Positions 33,139 through 42,073 of a stretch of 64,000 nt of DNA are shown here, one piece after another. The DNA lies in the NCBI RefSeq assembly GCF_006539185.1, contig NZ_BJMN01000043.1, forward strand, positions 32,717-96,716. Direction: 5' to 3'. A program made the position numbers and the translations under genes. The DNA is from Streptomyces gardneri (lineage in GTDB: Bacteria > Actinomycetota > Actinomycetes > Streptomycetales > Streptomycetaceae). The notes below the pieces were generated by a model. That model searched no databases, was not told the DNA's origin, and saw only the letters and a list, made by a program, of their open reading frames with translations. Numbering within the stretch: the stretch's first letter is position 1; every line of letters starts with the position of its first letter.

Positions 33139-33915
33139 ATGGCGCACTACGCACTCGTGGGGCCGTCCGAGACCCGGAGACCCCGGCTCGGCCGCCCCGT
33201 TGGAGGTTCCCTGTCGGCGGCGGTGGGCGGCGTGGTGCTGCTCCTGCCGGACGGCGAGCCGTTGTCGGCACGGCGCGCTTCGGCGCGGGCGCACCTGGGC
33301 GTCCTGCCCGTCGGGCGCACCCTCGTCAGGGCAGGGCGGGCGGAGGGGCTCGTCGGCCATGTGGTGCGCTACCGGGGGCGCGGCTGGAACGGCGCGGACG
33401 CGGAGCTCGCGGCGGACGCCACCTGGGCGGTCGACGAGGCCGTACGCCGCTACGGAGACGTCCCTGTCTGCCTCGTCGGCCACGGGATGGGCGCGCGAGC
33501 GGCGCTGCGGGCCGCCGGGCACGACGCGGTCGGCGCGGTCGTCGCGCTGGCCCCGTGGCTGCCGGAGGAGGACGTGGCGGCGGAGCCCGAGCCGGTGCGG
33601 CAGCTGGCGGGGCGGCGGGTGCTGATCGTGCACGGCACGAACGACGCCCGTACGGACCCCGAGCTGTCGTTCCGCTTCGCGGCGCGGGCCAAGAAGACGA
33701 ACCGCGACACGTGCCGCTTCGAGGTGCACTCGGACGGGCACGCGCTGCGCCAGTACGCGGCCGAGGTCCAGGCGCTCGCCGCGGACTTCACGCTCGGCGC
33801 GCTCTTCGCCCGGCCGGTGGCCCGGCCCGTGACGGACGCGCTGGCCGCGCCCCCGCCGCTGGGCCTGCGGATGCCGCTCGCGGTGGGGTTCGGGGGCTCG
33901 TCCCGGCGGCCCTAG
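33139..33915 (+). CDS. Alpha/beta-hydrolase-fold protein lacking the nucleophile Ser
   Basis: 258 residues. Hydrolase-fold marks are visible: the strand-nucleophile elbow VCLVGHGMGARAAL, an Asp loop VLIVHGTNDARTDPE, and a His loop EVHSDGHAL. The nucleophile position of the GxSxG elbow is Gly (GHGMG, codons GGC CAC GGG ATG GGC), so a Ser-hydrolase mechanism is not expected unless another residue substitutes. May be a binding or scaffold protein. ATG 33139; convergent with the P450 gene. Conserved type in Streptomyces, as far as I recall, but uncharacterised. Confidence 0.78.
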   Translation: MAHYALVGPSETRRPRLGRPVGGSLSAAVGGVVLLLPDGEPLSARRASARAHLGVLPVGRTLVRAGRAEGLVGHVVRYRGRGWNGADAELAADATWAVDEAVRRYGDVPVCLVGHGMGARAALRAAGHDAVGAVVALAPWLPEEDVAAEPEPVRQLAGRRVLIVHGTNDARTDPELSFRFAARAKKTNRDTCRFEVHSDGHALRQYAAEVQALAADFTLGALFARPVARPVTDALAAPPPLGLRMPLAVGFGGSSRRP

Positions 33916-33928
33916 GCGTCCGTCCGGC

Positions 33929-35302
33929 TCAGTTGCCGGACAGGCAGAGCTCGCGATCGCGAAGAGTGGCGCGCATCGCCGTGGCCGGCCGGAGCTGGAG
34001 CCCGGGCGCGGTCCCGACCACCCCGGGGTCGATGTCCAGGTGGAACCGCTGGGCGAGGGTCGCGATGACGAGCGCCATCTCGACCAGGGCGAAACGCGCG
34101 CCGAGGCACGTACGGGCGCCTCCGCCGAACGGGAACCACGCCTGTTCGGACGCGGCGTCCTTCCGGTCCGCGTCCCACCGTTCGGGGCGGAAGGCGTCCG
34201 GGTCGGGGAACCAGCGCGGGTCCCGGTGCGTGGACCAGGGGCTGCAGCAGAGCGTCGTCCCGTCCGGAATCGGCTCCCCGCCCAGGGTGGCGCCGCCCTG
34301 GGTGATCCTGGGGACGACGACCCACACGGGCGGGTAGAGCCGGAGGGTTTCCTTGACGACCTGTCTGGTCCAGACGAGCCGGTCGTAGTCGTCGAAGGTC
34401 GGTGGACGCCCTCCGAGGACGCTGTCGAGCTCCGCGGTGAGCCGGTCCCGTACCTCCGGCGCGGCCGACAGGAGGTACCAGCACCATGTGAGCCCGACGG
34501 ACGTGGTCTCGTGACCCGCGCCCCAGAGGGTCACCGCTTCGTCCCGCACCTGCCGCGCGGTCAGCCGGTTGCCTTCCTCGTCCCGGGCCGCGAGCAGCAT
34601 GCCCAAGGCGTCGGCCCCGTCACCGGTCCCGCACTCCGCCGCCTGGCGAGCGCGGATGAGCCGGCCGACCTCGGCGTCGATCGTCTCGACCGCGGCGAGG
34701 ACCCGTCGTCGCGCCGGCGTACGCGCCCAGTCCGGCAGGAGCATCCCGATGCCGCGCAGCTCGGCGCCCAGTTCGAGCGCCGCCACCTCCATCGCGTCGG
34801 CGACGGCGCGGGCCCGGTCCCCGAGGTCGTTGCCGAAGAGGGTGCGGACCACGATCCGCTGGGTGAGGAGGTTCATCTCCTGCTCCACGTCGATCCGTTG
34901 CCGGTCCGCCCAGCCCCGCGCCGCGTCCATGGCGCAGTCGACCATCGTGGCGGCGTACCCGCGCACCTGCCGGGGGCGAACGGCCGGCTGGACGAGATCG
35001 CGTTTGCGGCGCCAGTCGGCGCCCTGGCTGAGGATGACGCTGTCACCGACGAGCTGCCTGAACACCCAGCTGATGTCGACGGGCCGGAACTGCTCCTGGC
35101 TGCCACCGAACAGCTCCGCGATGTGCTCGGGATGCGAGAGCAGGGTCAGCCGCCGGGAACCGAGCGACCAGCGCACCACATCCCCGAAGTCGTCCCGCAG
35201 ATGGGCGAAGAACGCCAAAGGATCACGGCGGAAGGCGGGAAGGTTCCCGAGCAGGGGCAACCCGGACGGTCCGGGAACGGGATGAAAAGGGGCGGCGGGC
35301 AC
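33929..35302 (-). CDS. Cytochrome P450
   Basis: 457 residues. I-helix AGHETTS, K-helix ETLRLYPP (ExxR), heme loop FPFGGGARTCLGARFA with the Cys ligand, meander FRPERWD. The PGPSGLPLLGN N-terminus and the overall motif set resemble the CYP102/CYP4-like group more than usual Streptomyces biosynthetic P450s. No ferredoxin or reductase gene adjoins, so electron donors come from elsewhere. GTG 35302. Substrate unknown. Confidence 0.9.
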   Translation of the reverse strand: MPAAPFHPVPGPSGLPLLGNLPAFRRDPLAFFAHLRDDFGDVVRWSLGSRRLTLLSHPEHIAELFGGSQEQFRPVDISWVFRQLVGDSVILSQGADWRRKRDLVQPAVRPRQVRGYAATMVDCAMDAARGWADRQRIDVEQEMNLLTQRIVVRTLFGNDLGDRARAVADAMEVAALELGAELRGIGMLLPDWARTPARRRVLAAVETIDAEVGRLIRARQAAECGTGDGADALGMLLAARDEEGNRLTARQVRDEAVTLWGAGHETTSVGLTWCWYLLSAAPEVRDRLTAELDSVLGGRPPTFDDYDRLVWTRQVVKETLRLYPPVWVVVPRITQGGATLGGEPIPDGTTLCCSPWSTHRDPRWFPDPDAFRPERWDADRKDAASEQAWFPFGGGARTCLGARFALVEMALVIATLAQRFHLDIDPGVVGTAPGLQLRPATAMRATLRDRELCLSGN

Positions 35303-35385
35303 GCCGGGCTAACGACCCGGTGACCGCACGGTTTCGCGGGCCCCCCGGCCGGAAGGCCCCCGGCAGAAAGGTGCGGTGGGGGTTC

Positions 35386-36285
35386 TCAGTCCTTGGGCAG
35401 CAGGTGGCCGCGTCTGCTCAGGAGGAACTTCTTGAAGGCGGCCACCGGGGCCGTGTCCGGGTGGCCGTCGAGCCAGGCGACGCCGATCTCGCGGACCGCG
35501 CGCGGCGCGGTGACGGTCAGTTCGACGACGCCGGGGCGCGGGACGGCGGGCGGCGGCAGCAGGGCGACGCCGAGGCCCGCGGCGACCAGGCCGCGCAGGG
35601 TCTCGGCCTCCTCGCCCTCGAAGGCGACGCGGGGCTTGAAGCCGGCCTCGGCGCACAGGTCGTCGGTGATGCGGCGGAGCCCGTACCCCGGCTCCAGGGT
35701 CACGAAGGTCTCGTCGGCGGCCTCGGCGAGGCGGACGCGGCGGCGGCCCGCGAGCCGGTGGTCGTCCGGGACGACGAGCCGCAGCCGCTGCTCGTCGAGG
35801 CGCCGGGCCACCAGGTCGGGGGCGTCCGGCACCGGGGAGGTCAGGCAGAGGTCGAGGTCGCCCGCCCTGAGCCGCTCGATCATGGCCTCGCCGTAGTTCT
35901 GGACGAGGGTGAAGCGGACCTTCGGGTGGTCGACGCGGAAGGCCCGGATGAGCCCGGGGACGGTCTCGGAGCCCATCGTGTGCAGGAAGCCGAAGGCGAC
36001 CCGGCCGGCGGTGGGGTCGGCATCGGCCCGTACGGTGTCGGCGGCCCGCTCGACCTCGGTGAGCGCCTTCTCGGCGGCGGTGAGGAAGCGGCGGCCGGCC
36101 GGGGTGAGGGAGACCGTGCGGCCGCGGCGGGCGAAGAGGGCGACGCCGAGGTCCTGTTCGAGCCGGACCATCGCCCGGGAGAGCGTCGACTGCGGCACGC
36201 CCATCTCGGCCGCGGCCCGGGTCACATGCTCGTGCCGGGCGACGGCGGCGAAGTACGCGAGCCGCGGGGCCAGCAGCAGTCCCAT
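35386..36285 (-). CDS. LysR-family transcriptional regulator
   Basis: 299 residues from ATG 36285 (GAAGAAG upstream; ATG 36343 is a longer option). N-terminal winged helix (LAYFAAVARHEHVTRAAAEMGVPQSTLSRAMVRLEQDLG) and the C-terminal co-inducer domain (SETVPGLIRAFRVDHPKVRF, GLGVALLP). Divergent from the MFS gene, which it probably controls. An ACAG-N6-CTGT inverted repeat at 36309-36322 between the genes is a plausible binding site. Confidence 0.9.
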   Translation of the reverse strand: MGLLLAPRLAYFAAVARHEHVTRAAAEMGVPQSTLSRAMVRLEQDLGVALFARRGRTVSLTPAGRRFLTAAEKALTEVERAADTVRADADPTAGRVAFGFLHTMGSETVPGLIRAFRVDHPKVRFTLVQNYGEAMIERLRAGDLDLCLTSPVPDAPDLVARRLDEQRLRLVVPDDHRLAGRRRVRLAEAADETFVTLEPGYGLRRITDDLCAEAGFKPRVAFEGEEAETLRGLVAAGLGVALLPPPAVPRPGVVELTVTAPRAVREIGVAWLDGHPDTAPVAAFKKFLLSRRGHLLPKD

Positions 36286-36308
36286 GTCTTCTTCGTTACT
36301 GTTCGGTG

Positions 36309-36404
36309 ACAGTCGAGGCTGTGACCTGTACTCATGCGCCATGGGAACGATTACAGCAGTTCCGTGCATTGGACGCATGAAACGGATCGTCCTACGTTCG
36401 TGAC
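36309..36404. promoter_or_regulatory. LysR/MFS divergent control region
   Basis: Holds the ACAG-TCGAGG-CTGT repeat (36309-36322) and, for the MFS gene, a good promoter: TTGGAC (36369-36374), 18-base spacer, TACGTT (36393-36398), then ATG after 6 bases (leaderless). Confidence 0.6.
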
Positions 36405-37670
36405 ATGCCTCCCGCCAGTACCAAGGCGGCCGCCACCAGCGCGTCCGCCGACACCCGCCTCTCCCCCGGAGCCCCCGGCTACCGCCGGACGAGCCTCGCG
36501 CTCTTCGCCGCCGGACTGGCCGCCTTCGCCCTCCTCTACTCCACGCAGGCCCTCCTCCCGGCCATCTCGGCCGAGTTCGGCGCCACCGCGTCCGCCGCCT
36601 CCTGGACGGTCTCCGCCGCGACCGGCGCCCTCGCCCTGTGTGTCCTGCCGCTCAGCGCCCTCTCGGAGCGCTTCGGGCGGCGCGCGATGATGACCGCCTC
36701 CCTCTCGGTCGCCGTCGCCGTCTCGCTCCTCGTGCCGCTCGCGCCGAACCTGGAGACCCTGATCGCGCTGCGCGCCCTCCAGGGCGCCGCGCTCGCCGGG
36801 CTCCCGGCCTCCGCGATGGCGTACCTCGCCGAGGAGGTCCGCCCCAAGGCGCTGATCGCGGCGATCGGCCTCTTCGTCGCGGGCAACTCGATCGGCGGCA
36901 TGAGCGGCCGGATCGTGACCGGCTGGGTCGCCCAGATGTGGGGCTGGCGCGCGGGTCTGGCCGCCGTCGGCCTGACCTCGCTGCTCTGCGTGATCGCCTT
37001 CCGGGCGCTGCTCCCGAAGGCACGGCACTTCACGCCGGGCACGCTGAACCCGAAGGCGCTGGCGGGCGCCGTGCGGACGCATCTGTCCGACCCGCTGCTC
37101 GTCCGGCTCTACGTGATCGGCGCGCTGTTCATGACGGTCTTCGGCGCGGTGTACACCGTGATCGGCTACCGCCTGGTCGAGGCGCCGTTCTCGCTCCCGC
37201 AGGGCGTGATCGGCTCGATCTTCCTGGTCTACCTGGTCGGTACGGTCGCCTCGGCCGCCGCGGGGAAGCTCGTCGGCCGGCTCGGCCGGCGCGGGGCGCT
37301 CTACCTGGCGGTCTCCACGACCGCCGCCGGCCTGCTGCTGTCGCTCTCCGACTCGCTCGCCGCCGTCCTGGCGGGGCTCGTCCTCATCACGGCCGGTTTC
37401 TTCGCGGGCCACGCGGTCGCCTCCTCCTCGGTGAGCCGCACGGCGAAGACGGGCCGGGCGCAGGCCTCTGCGCTCTACCAGTCGGCGTACTACCTCGGCA
37501 GCAGCGCGGGCGGCACGCTCGGCGCCATCGCCTACCACGCGGGCGGCTGGGCGGGGACGGTTCTGATCGGCCTCGTCGCGGTCCTCGGCGTCGTGTCCGT
37601 GACCCTCTACGGGAGCCACAGCGCCCGGGTCGCGGCCCGCCGGCCACAGCTCGCCGCAGCCTGCAACTGA
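36405..37670 (+). CDS. MFS exporter (YnfM/YgaY-like)
   Basis: 421 residues, 12 membrane segments. The MFS loop between helices 2 and 3 reads LSERFGRRAMM. The helix 4-5 region (ALQGAALAGLPASAMAYLAEEV) and NSIGGMSGRI match the YnfM-type subfamily. Probably exports small compounds; LysR neighbour suggests ligand-induced expression. A leaderless promoter places the mRNA start at the ATG. Confidence 0.9.
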   Translation: MPPASTKAAATSASADTRLSPGAPGYRRTSLALFAAGLAAFALLYSTQALLPAISAEFGATASAASWTVSAATGALALCVLPLSALSERFGRRAMMTASLSVAVAVSLLVPLAPNLETLIALRALQGAALAGLPASAMAYLAEEVRPKALIAAIGLFVAGNSIGGMSGRIVTGWVAQMWGWRAGLAAVGLTSLLCVIAFRALLPKARHFTPGTLNPKALAGAVRTHLSDPLLVRLYVIGALFMTVFGAVYTVIGYRLVEAPFSLPQGVIGSIFLVYLVGTVASAAAGKLVGRLGRRGALYLAVSTTAAGLLLSLSDSLAAVLAGLVLITAGFFAGHAVASSSVSRTAKTGRAQASALYQSAYYLGSSAGGTLGAIAYHAGGWAGTVLIGLVAVLGVVSVTLYGSHSARVAARRPQLAAACN

Positions 37671-37722
37671 CTCGCTCCTTCGAGCGTCCTCCTTGTCAGG
37701 ACCCAAGGGGGAGATGACGGAA

Positions 37723-38430
37723 ATGAAGCGAATCACGAGGCGAATAGGCAAGAGAGCAGGCGTCACCGCCGGTCTCACGGCGCTGGTGGTGCCGATGACG
37801 ATCGCGCTCGGTACGGCTCCGGCGCAGGCCGCGTCCTGCAACGTGACGACGGGGCCGTACCAGAAGCAGGTGGAGAAGTTCCTCGGCCGGACGGTCGACG
37901 GCCGCCAGTCGCTCGCCGACTGCAAGGCCATCCAGGCGTTCCAGTCGAAGCACGGCATCACCCCGGCCGCGGGGTACGCGGGGACGATCACCTGGCGCAC
38001 GATGAACACGATGCTCCAGCAGAAGGCGGCCGGGACCAACCCCAACGCCGCCCGCAAGTGTCCGACCAACAAGGGCCGGATCGCCTGCGTCGACCTGACG
38101 CGGCAGCTGACCTGGATCCAGGACGGCTCGCGCCTCAAGTACGGGCCGGTGCCGGTGCGTACGGGCAAGGACGGCACGGAGACCCGCACGGGCTCCAAGA
38201 AGATCTACTGGCGGAACATCAACCACTGGTCGACGCTCTACAACGTCTCCATGCCGTACGCGCAGTTCTTCGACCGCGGCCAGGCCTTCCACTCGACGAC
38301 CAAGTCCATGTGGAACCCGCCGGGTTCGGGCGGCTGCGTCAACATGCGCCCGGCCGACGCCAAGAAGTACTGGAGCATGCTCCGGAACGGCGACGACGTC
38401 TTCATCTACGGGCGCAAGCCGGGAACGTGA
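37723..38430 (+). CDS. Secreted L,D-transpeptidase (YkuD)
   Basis: 235 residues from ATG 37723, chosen because AAGGGGGAG lies 9 bases upstream (ATG 37714 is too close to it). Signal peptide to APAQA; a peptidoglycan-binding-like helical domain (about 40-100, ADCKAIQAFQSKHGITP); YkuD domain with catalytic HSTTKSM...SGGCVNM (His and Cys present). Makes 3-3 crosslinks or attaches proteins to peptidoglycan. Not a lipoprotein, unlike the paralogue at 59942. Confidence 0.9.
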   Translation: MKRITRRIGKRAGVTAGLTALVVPMTIALGTAPAQAASCNVTTGPYQKQVEKFLGRTVDGRQSLADCKAIQAFQSKHGITPAAGYAGTITWRTMNTMLQQKAAGTNPNAARKCPTNKGRIACVDLTRQLTWIQDGSRLKYGPVPVRTGKDGTETRTGSKKIYWRNINHWSTLYNVSMPYAQFFDRGQAFHSTTKSMWNPPGSGGCVNMRPADAKKYWSMLRNGDDVFIYGRKPGT

Positions 38431-38463
38431 CCCCGGCTGTCAGTCGGCTGCGGTAGCTTCCCT

Positions 38464-38492
38464 CTCACCGGCACCGAACGGGTGCCGGTGAG
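38464..38492 (+). terminator. Hairpin between the L,D-transpeptidase and sigma factor genes
   Basis: A perfect 12-bp stem CTCACCGGCACC / GGTGCCGGTGAG with a GAACG loop, 34 bases after the transpeptidase stop. It lies only 22 bases before the next start, so it may also shape that gene leader. Confidence 0.7.
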
Positions 38493-38514
38493 GGGTGAGT
38501 GGGGTGTGGTCCCG

Positions 38515-39486
38515 ATGAGTGACGCCGCGACCGTGACGACCGAAGAACTCGACAAGTACCGCAGGGAGCTGACCGGTTACTGCTACCGGATGCTCGGATC
38601 CTCCTTCGAGGCGGAGGACGCGGTACAGGACACGATGGTGCGCGCCTGGAAGGCCGTCGACTCCTTCGAGGGCCGCTCCTCGCTGCGGTCCTGGCTCTAC
38701 CGGATCGCGACCAACGTCTGCCTGGACGCGCTGAACGCGGGCAACAAGAGAGCGCGGCCGATGGATCTGACCTCCCCGACCCCGGTCGCCCAGGCGCAGC
38801 TCGTCAAGCAGCCGGAGATCACCTGGCTGGAGCCGGTCCCGGACGGGCGGGTCCTGCCGTCGGTCGCCGACCCGGCGGAGACGGCCGTGCACCGCGAGAG
38901 CGTCCGGCTCGCCTTCGTCGCCGCCCTCCAGCACCTGCCCCCCAAGCAGCGGGCCGTGCTCATCCTGCGCGAGGTGCTCGCCTGGAAGGCGAGCGAGGTC
39001 GCGGAGCTCCTCGACACCTCGGTCGCCTCGGTCAACAGCGCCCTCCAGCGGGCCCGCGCGACCCTCGCCGAGCAGGCGCCGGCCGCCTCCGACCCGGCGA
39101 ACCCGCTGGACGAGGAGCAGAAGGCGCTCCTGGAGCGGTACGTGGCCGCCTTCGAGGGCTACGACATGAAGGCGCTGACCGCGCTCCTCCACGAGGACGC
39201 GACCATGTCCATGCCGCCGTACGACCTCTGGCTCCAGGGGCACGACGACATCGTGGGCTGGATGCTGGGCGTCGGCGAGGTCTGCGCCGGCTCGAAGCTG
39301 GTGCCGACCGTGGCGAACGGCTCCCCGGCGTTCGCGCAGTACCACCCGGACCCGGCGGGCGGCTTCTCGCCGTGGGCGCTGATCGTCCTGGAGGTCCGCG
39401 AGGGCAAGGTCGCCGGGATGGACTTCTTCCTGGACACCGAGCGCTGGTTCCCGCTCTTCGACCTGCCGGCGCGGCTAGACGCCTAG
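38515..39486 (+). CDS. Sigma-70 family RNA polymerase sigma factor with SnoaL-like tail
   Basis: 323 residues. Sigma-2 (FEAEDAVQDTMVRAWKAVDSFEGRSSLRSWLYRIATN) and sigma-4 (LPPKQRAVLILREVLAWKASEVAELL) regions, then a C-terminal NTF2/SnoaL-like domain (about 210-320, LLERYVAAFEGYDMKALTALLHEDA) as in the SigG/SigJ-type (ECF41/56-like) group, where the tail replaces a separate anti-sigma. ATG 38515. The stop codon TAG lies in the CTAG at the left end of the MITE. Confidence 0.88.
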   Translation: MSDAATVTTEELDKYRRELTGYCYRMLGSSFEAEDAVQDTMVRAWKAVDSFEGRSSLRSWLYRIATNVCLDALNAGNKRARPMDLTSPTPVAQAQLVKQPEITWLEPVPDGRVLPSVADPAETAVHRESVRLAFVAALQHLPPKQRAVLILREVLAWKASEVAELLDTSVASVNSALQRARATLAEQAPAASDPANPLDEEQKALLERYVAAFEGYDMKALTALLHEDATMSMPPYDLWLQGHDDIVGWMLGVGEVCAGSKLVPTVANGSPAFAQYHPDPAGGFSPWALIVLEVREGKVAGMDFFLDTERWFPLFDLPARLDA

Positions 39487-39689
39487 GGCCTGTCTGACAA
39501 TTGGCGTCGGATCAGGCCGGGTCGTTCGGTGCGTGCGATCGGCGTGCGGTCGGGGCGCCCTCGATGGGGTCTCCCCTGCTCGAGCGGAGTCGAGAGCTTG
39601 GGGAAGGAGCTACTTGGGCGTTTCGGCCGTGCGCCGAGCGTGCGTGCCGGGCGGGCCGGACCCGACGGGAATTGTCAGACAGGCCCTAG
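39483..39689. mobile_element. MITE-like element, perfect 20-bp terminal inverted repeats
   Basis: Left end CTAGGGCCTGTCTGACAATT (39483-39502) and right end AATTGTCAGACAGGCCCTAG (39670-39689) are exact complements. The outer CTAG fits a palindromic target duplication, the inner GGGCCTGTCTGACAATT an IS5-family-like end. The interior has the GTCTCCCCTGCTCGAGCGGAG stretch found in Streptomyces interspersed repeats, with no transposase. Non-autonomous; mobilised, if at all, by a transposase elsewhere. Confidence 0.85.
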
Positions 39690-39953
39690 CGTTCCGTCGA
39701 GGCCGGTCAGCTGGAGCAGGGCCTGGAGTTCCGGTCCTGCTCCGTGGAAGCGGATGCGGTGGCCCCGGCGGTTCGCGGCCAGTTTCAGGCGGGCGAGGGC
39801 GTCGACGACCGAGAGGTCGGCGGGCGCGAGCGCGCCGACCTCGCAGACGACGTCACCGGGCGGGGCCGCGCCGAGTTCGGCGCAGAGGAGGGCCACCTCG
39901 CCCCGGGTGGGGCGGGCGGGCAGGGTCACGACGAGCGGCTGACTGGTGTCCAC
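39675..39953 (-). CDS. STAS-domain protein, C-terminus read into the MITE
   Basis: 92 residues, anti-sigma-antagonist-like STAS fold: VVTLPARPTRGEVALLCAELG, the loop DVVCEVGALAPADLSVVDALARL (no clear phosphorylatable Ser where RsbV has it; Ser at ADLSVV is the candidate), RFHGAGPELQALLQLTGLDG. GTG 39953. The last residues L-G-P-V and the TGA come from the right inverted repeat of the element, so the original C-terminus may have been different. Confidence 0.72.
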   Translation of the reverse strand: MDTSQPLVVTLPARPTRGEVALLCAELGAAPPGDVVCEVGALAPADLSVVDALARLKLAANRRGHRIRFHGAGPELQALLQLTGLDGTLGPV

Positions 39954-40024
39954 ATGCCTTGAGACCGTCCCGGGCTCCGGAACTCATCGCCGCCGGTCCC
40001 CCGCGCACCTCTACGCTCTCGATC

Positions 40025-40687
40025 ATGACTCACGAACCTGTCGAACTGGTGATCTTCGACTGCGATGGCGTTCTGGTGGACAGCGAGCGGATCTACTGCC
40101 GCGTGGACCGGGAGGTGTTCGCCTCGCTCGGGGCGGAGTTCACCGAGACGGAGATGGCGGACCTCTTCGTCGGCTCCTCCCACGAGATGCTCACGGCGAT
40201 CGTGGAGGAGCGCAGGGGTGGCGCCCTGGAGCCCGGCTGGCAGGCTCCCTTCAAGCAGCGGTACGAGGACGCCCTGGACGCGGAGCTGACGGCCGTCGAG
40301 GGCGTCACCGGTGTCCTGGACGCGCTGGCCGTCCCGTACTGCCTCGCCTCCAACGGCAGCCACAGCAGCATCCGCAAGAACCTGGGCCGGGCCGGGCTGC
40401 TCGACCGTTTCGAGGGCCGGATGTTCAGCGCCCGCGACGTCTCGCGCGGCAAGCCCGCCCCGGACCTCTTCCTGCACGCTGCGGCCACGATGGGCGTCGC
40501 ACCGGAGCGCTGCGCGGTCGTCGAGGACAGCCCCTACGGCGTCCGGGCCGCCCGCGCCGCCGGCATGCGCGCCTTCGGCTACTGCGGCGGCCTGACCAGG
40601 GCGGACCGCCTCATGGGCCCGCGGACGGTCGTCTTCGACGACATGCGCGAGCTGCCGGGGCTGCTCGGGGAGCCGGCGCGGTCGTGA
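40025..40687 (+). CDS. HAD-superfamily hydrolase (beta-phosphoglucomutase/phosphatase-like)
   Basis: 220 residues. Motif I FDCDGVLVDSE, motif II CLASNGS, motif III Lys in SRGKPAPDLFL, motif IV VVEDSPYGVRAARAAG. Sugar phosphatase or phosphoglucomutase type; substrate unknown. TACGCT lies 7 bases before the ATG (leaderless). Convergent with deoA. Confidence 0.9.
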   Translation: MTHEPVELVIFDCDGVLVDSERIYCRVDREVFASLGAEFTETEMADLFVGSSHEMLTAIVEERRGGALEPGWQAPFKQRYEDALDAELTAVEGVTGVLDALAVPYCLASNGSHSSIRKNLGRAGLLDRFEGRMFSARDVSRGKPAPDLFLHAAATMGVAPERCAVVEDSPYGVRAARAAGMRAFGYCGGLTRADRLMGPRTVVFDDMRELPGLLGEPARS

Positions 40688-40715
40688 CCCGCACCGGCTC
40701 CCGTCACGCGCGGTC

Positions 40716-41993
40716 TCAGGCGATGCGGTCCATCACGATCGGGTTCGCCGTGAAGGCGGTGCCCGCCGGGGCGATGTCCCAGGAGTCGTTCAGGGACTTC
40801 AGGGCGTAGTCGAACTTCTCCGGGGTGTCGGTGTGGAGGGTCAGCAGCGGCTGGCCCGCCGTCACCGTGTCGCCCGGCTTCGCGTGGAGCTCGACGCCCG
40901 CGCCCGCCTGCACCGGGTCCTCCTTGCGGGCGCGGCCCGCGCCGAGGCGCCAGGCGGCGACGCCGATGTCGTACGCGTCGAGGCGGGTCAGGACGCCGGA
41001 CGCCTGGGCCGTGACGACGTGCTGCTCGCGGGCGACCGGGAGGGTGGCGTCCGGGTCGCCGCCCTGGGCCGCGATCATCCGGCGCCAGTGGTCCATCGCG
41101 GAACCGTCGGCGAGCGCCTTCGCCGGGTCGGCGTCCTTGATGCCGGCCGCGTCGAGCATCTCGCGGGCGAGCGCGATCGTCAGCTCGACGACGTCCGCCG
41201 GGCCGCCGCCCGCCAGGACCTCGACGGACTCGCGGACCTCCAGGGCGTTGCCCGCGGTCAGGCCGAGCGGGGTCGACATGTCGGTGAGCAGCGCGACCGT
41301 CTTCACGCCGCTGTCGGTGCCGAGCTGGACCATGGTGGAGGCCAGCTCGCGGGCGTCCTCGATGGTCTTCATGAAGGCGCCGGTGCCGACCTTGACGTCC
41401 AGGACGAGCGAGCCGGTGCCCTCGGCGATCTTCTTCGACATGATCGAGGAGGCGATCAGCGGGATGGCCTCGACGGTGCCGGTGACGTCACGGAGGGCGT
41501 AGAGCTTCTTGTCCGCCGGGGCCAGGCCGTCGCCGGCCGCGCAGATGACGGCGCCCGTGGTGTCGAGGACGTGCAGCATCTCGTCGTTGGAGAGCAGCGC
41601 GCGCCAGCCGGGGATCGACTCCAGCTTGTCGAGCGTGCCGCCGGTGTGGCCGAGGCCGCGGCCGGAGAGCTGCGGGACGGCGGCGCCGCACGCGGCGACG
41701 AGCGGGGCGAGCGGGAGGGTGATCTTGTCGCCGACGCCGCCGGTGGAGTGCTTGTCGGCGGTCGGGCGGGAGAGCGCGTCGAAGTTCATGCGCTCGCCGC
41801 TGGCGATCATCGCGGCGGTCCAGCGGGCGATCTCCGCGCGGTTCATGCCGTTCAGCAGGATCGCCATGGCCAGGGCGGACATCTGCTCGTCGGCGACGAC
41901 GCCGCGGGTGTAGGCGTCGATGACCCAGTCGATCTGCTCCGGGCTCAGCTCGCCCTTGTCCCGCTTCGTGCGGATGACGGAGATGACGTCCAT
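40716..41993 (-). CDS. deoA: Thymidine phosphorylase
   Basis: 425 residues, glycosyltransferase family 3 fold. Seen: TADKHSTGGVGDKITLPLAP, GRGLGHTGGTLDKLESIPG, LDVKVGTGAFMKT. Converts thymidine or deoxyuridine and phosphate to base and deoxyribose 1-phosphate. ATG 41993 with AGAGGAA. It is separated from cdd by a strong terminator and carries its own variant operator, so it can be transcribed apart from the importer operon. Confidence 0.95.
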   Translation of the reverse strand: MDVISVIRTKRDKGELSPEQIDWVIDAYTRGVVADEQMSALAMAILLNGMNRAEIARWTAAMIASGERMNFDALSRPTADKHSTGGVGDKITLPLAPLVAACGAAVPQLSGRGLGHTGGTLDKLESIPGWRALLSNDEMLHVLDTTGAVICAAGDGLAPADKKLYALRDVTGTVEAIPLIASSIMSKKIAEGTGSLVLDVKVGTGAFMKTIEDARELASTMVQLGTDSGVKTVALLTDMSTPLGLTAGNALEVRESVEVLAGGGPADVVELTIALAREMLDAAGIKDADPAKALADGSAMDHWRRMIAAQGGDPDATLPVAREQHVVTAQASGVLTRLDAYDIGVAAWRLGAGRARKEDPVQAGAGVELHAKPGDTVTAGQPLLTLHTDTPEKFDYALKSLNDSWDIAPAGTAFTANPIVMDRIA

Positions 41994-42007
41994 GGTGGTT
42001 CCTCTTT

Positions 42008-42019
42008 CTACGCGCATAG
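42008..42019. promoter_or_regulatory. Nucleoside-regulon operator upstream of deoA (one mismatch)
   Basis: CTACGCGCATAG, one base from the palindrome, directly upstream of the deoA ribosome site and downstream of the cdd terminator. Confidence 0.68.
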
Positions 42020-42032
42020 AGGGGAAAAGGGA

Positions 42033-42066
42033 GAGCGGCCCTTCCATCGTGCCGGAAGGGCCGCTC
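42033..42066 (-). terminator. Terminator between cdd and deoA
   Basis: A perfect 13-bp stem GAGCGGCCCTTCC / GGAAGGGCCGCTC with an 8-base loop, 7 bases after the cdd stop (minus strand), followed by CCCTTTTCC. Confidence 0.85.
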
Positions 42067-42073
42067 CGAGGTG

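Noticed and set aside
39501..39689. Short ORF inside the MITE
   Set aside because: It has no ribosome site and no recognisable product, and runs through the inverted repeats.
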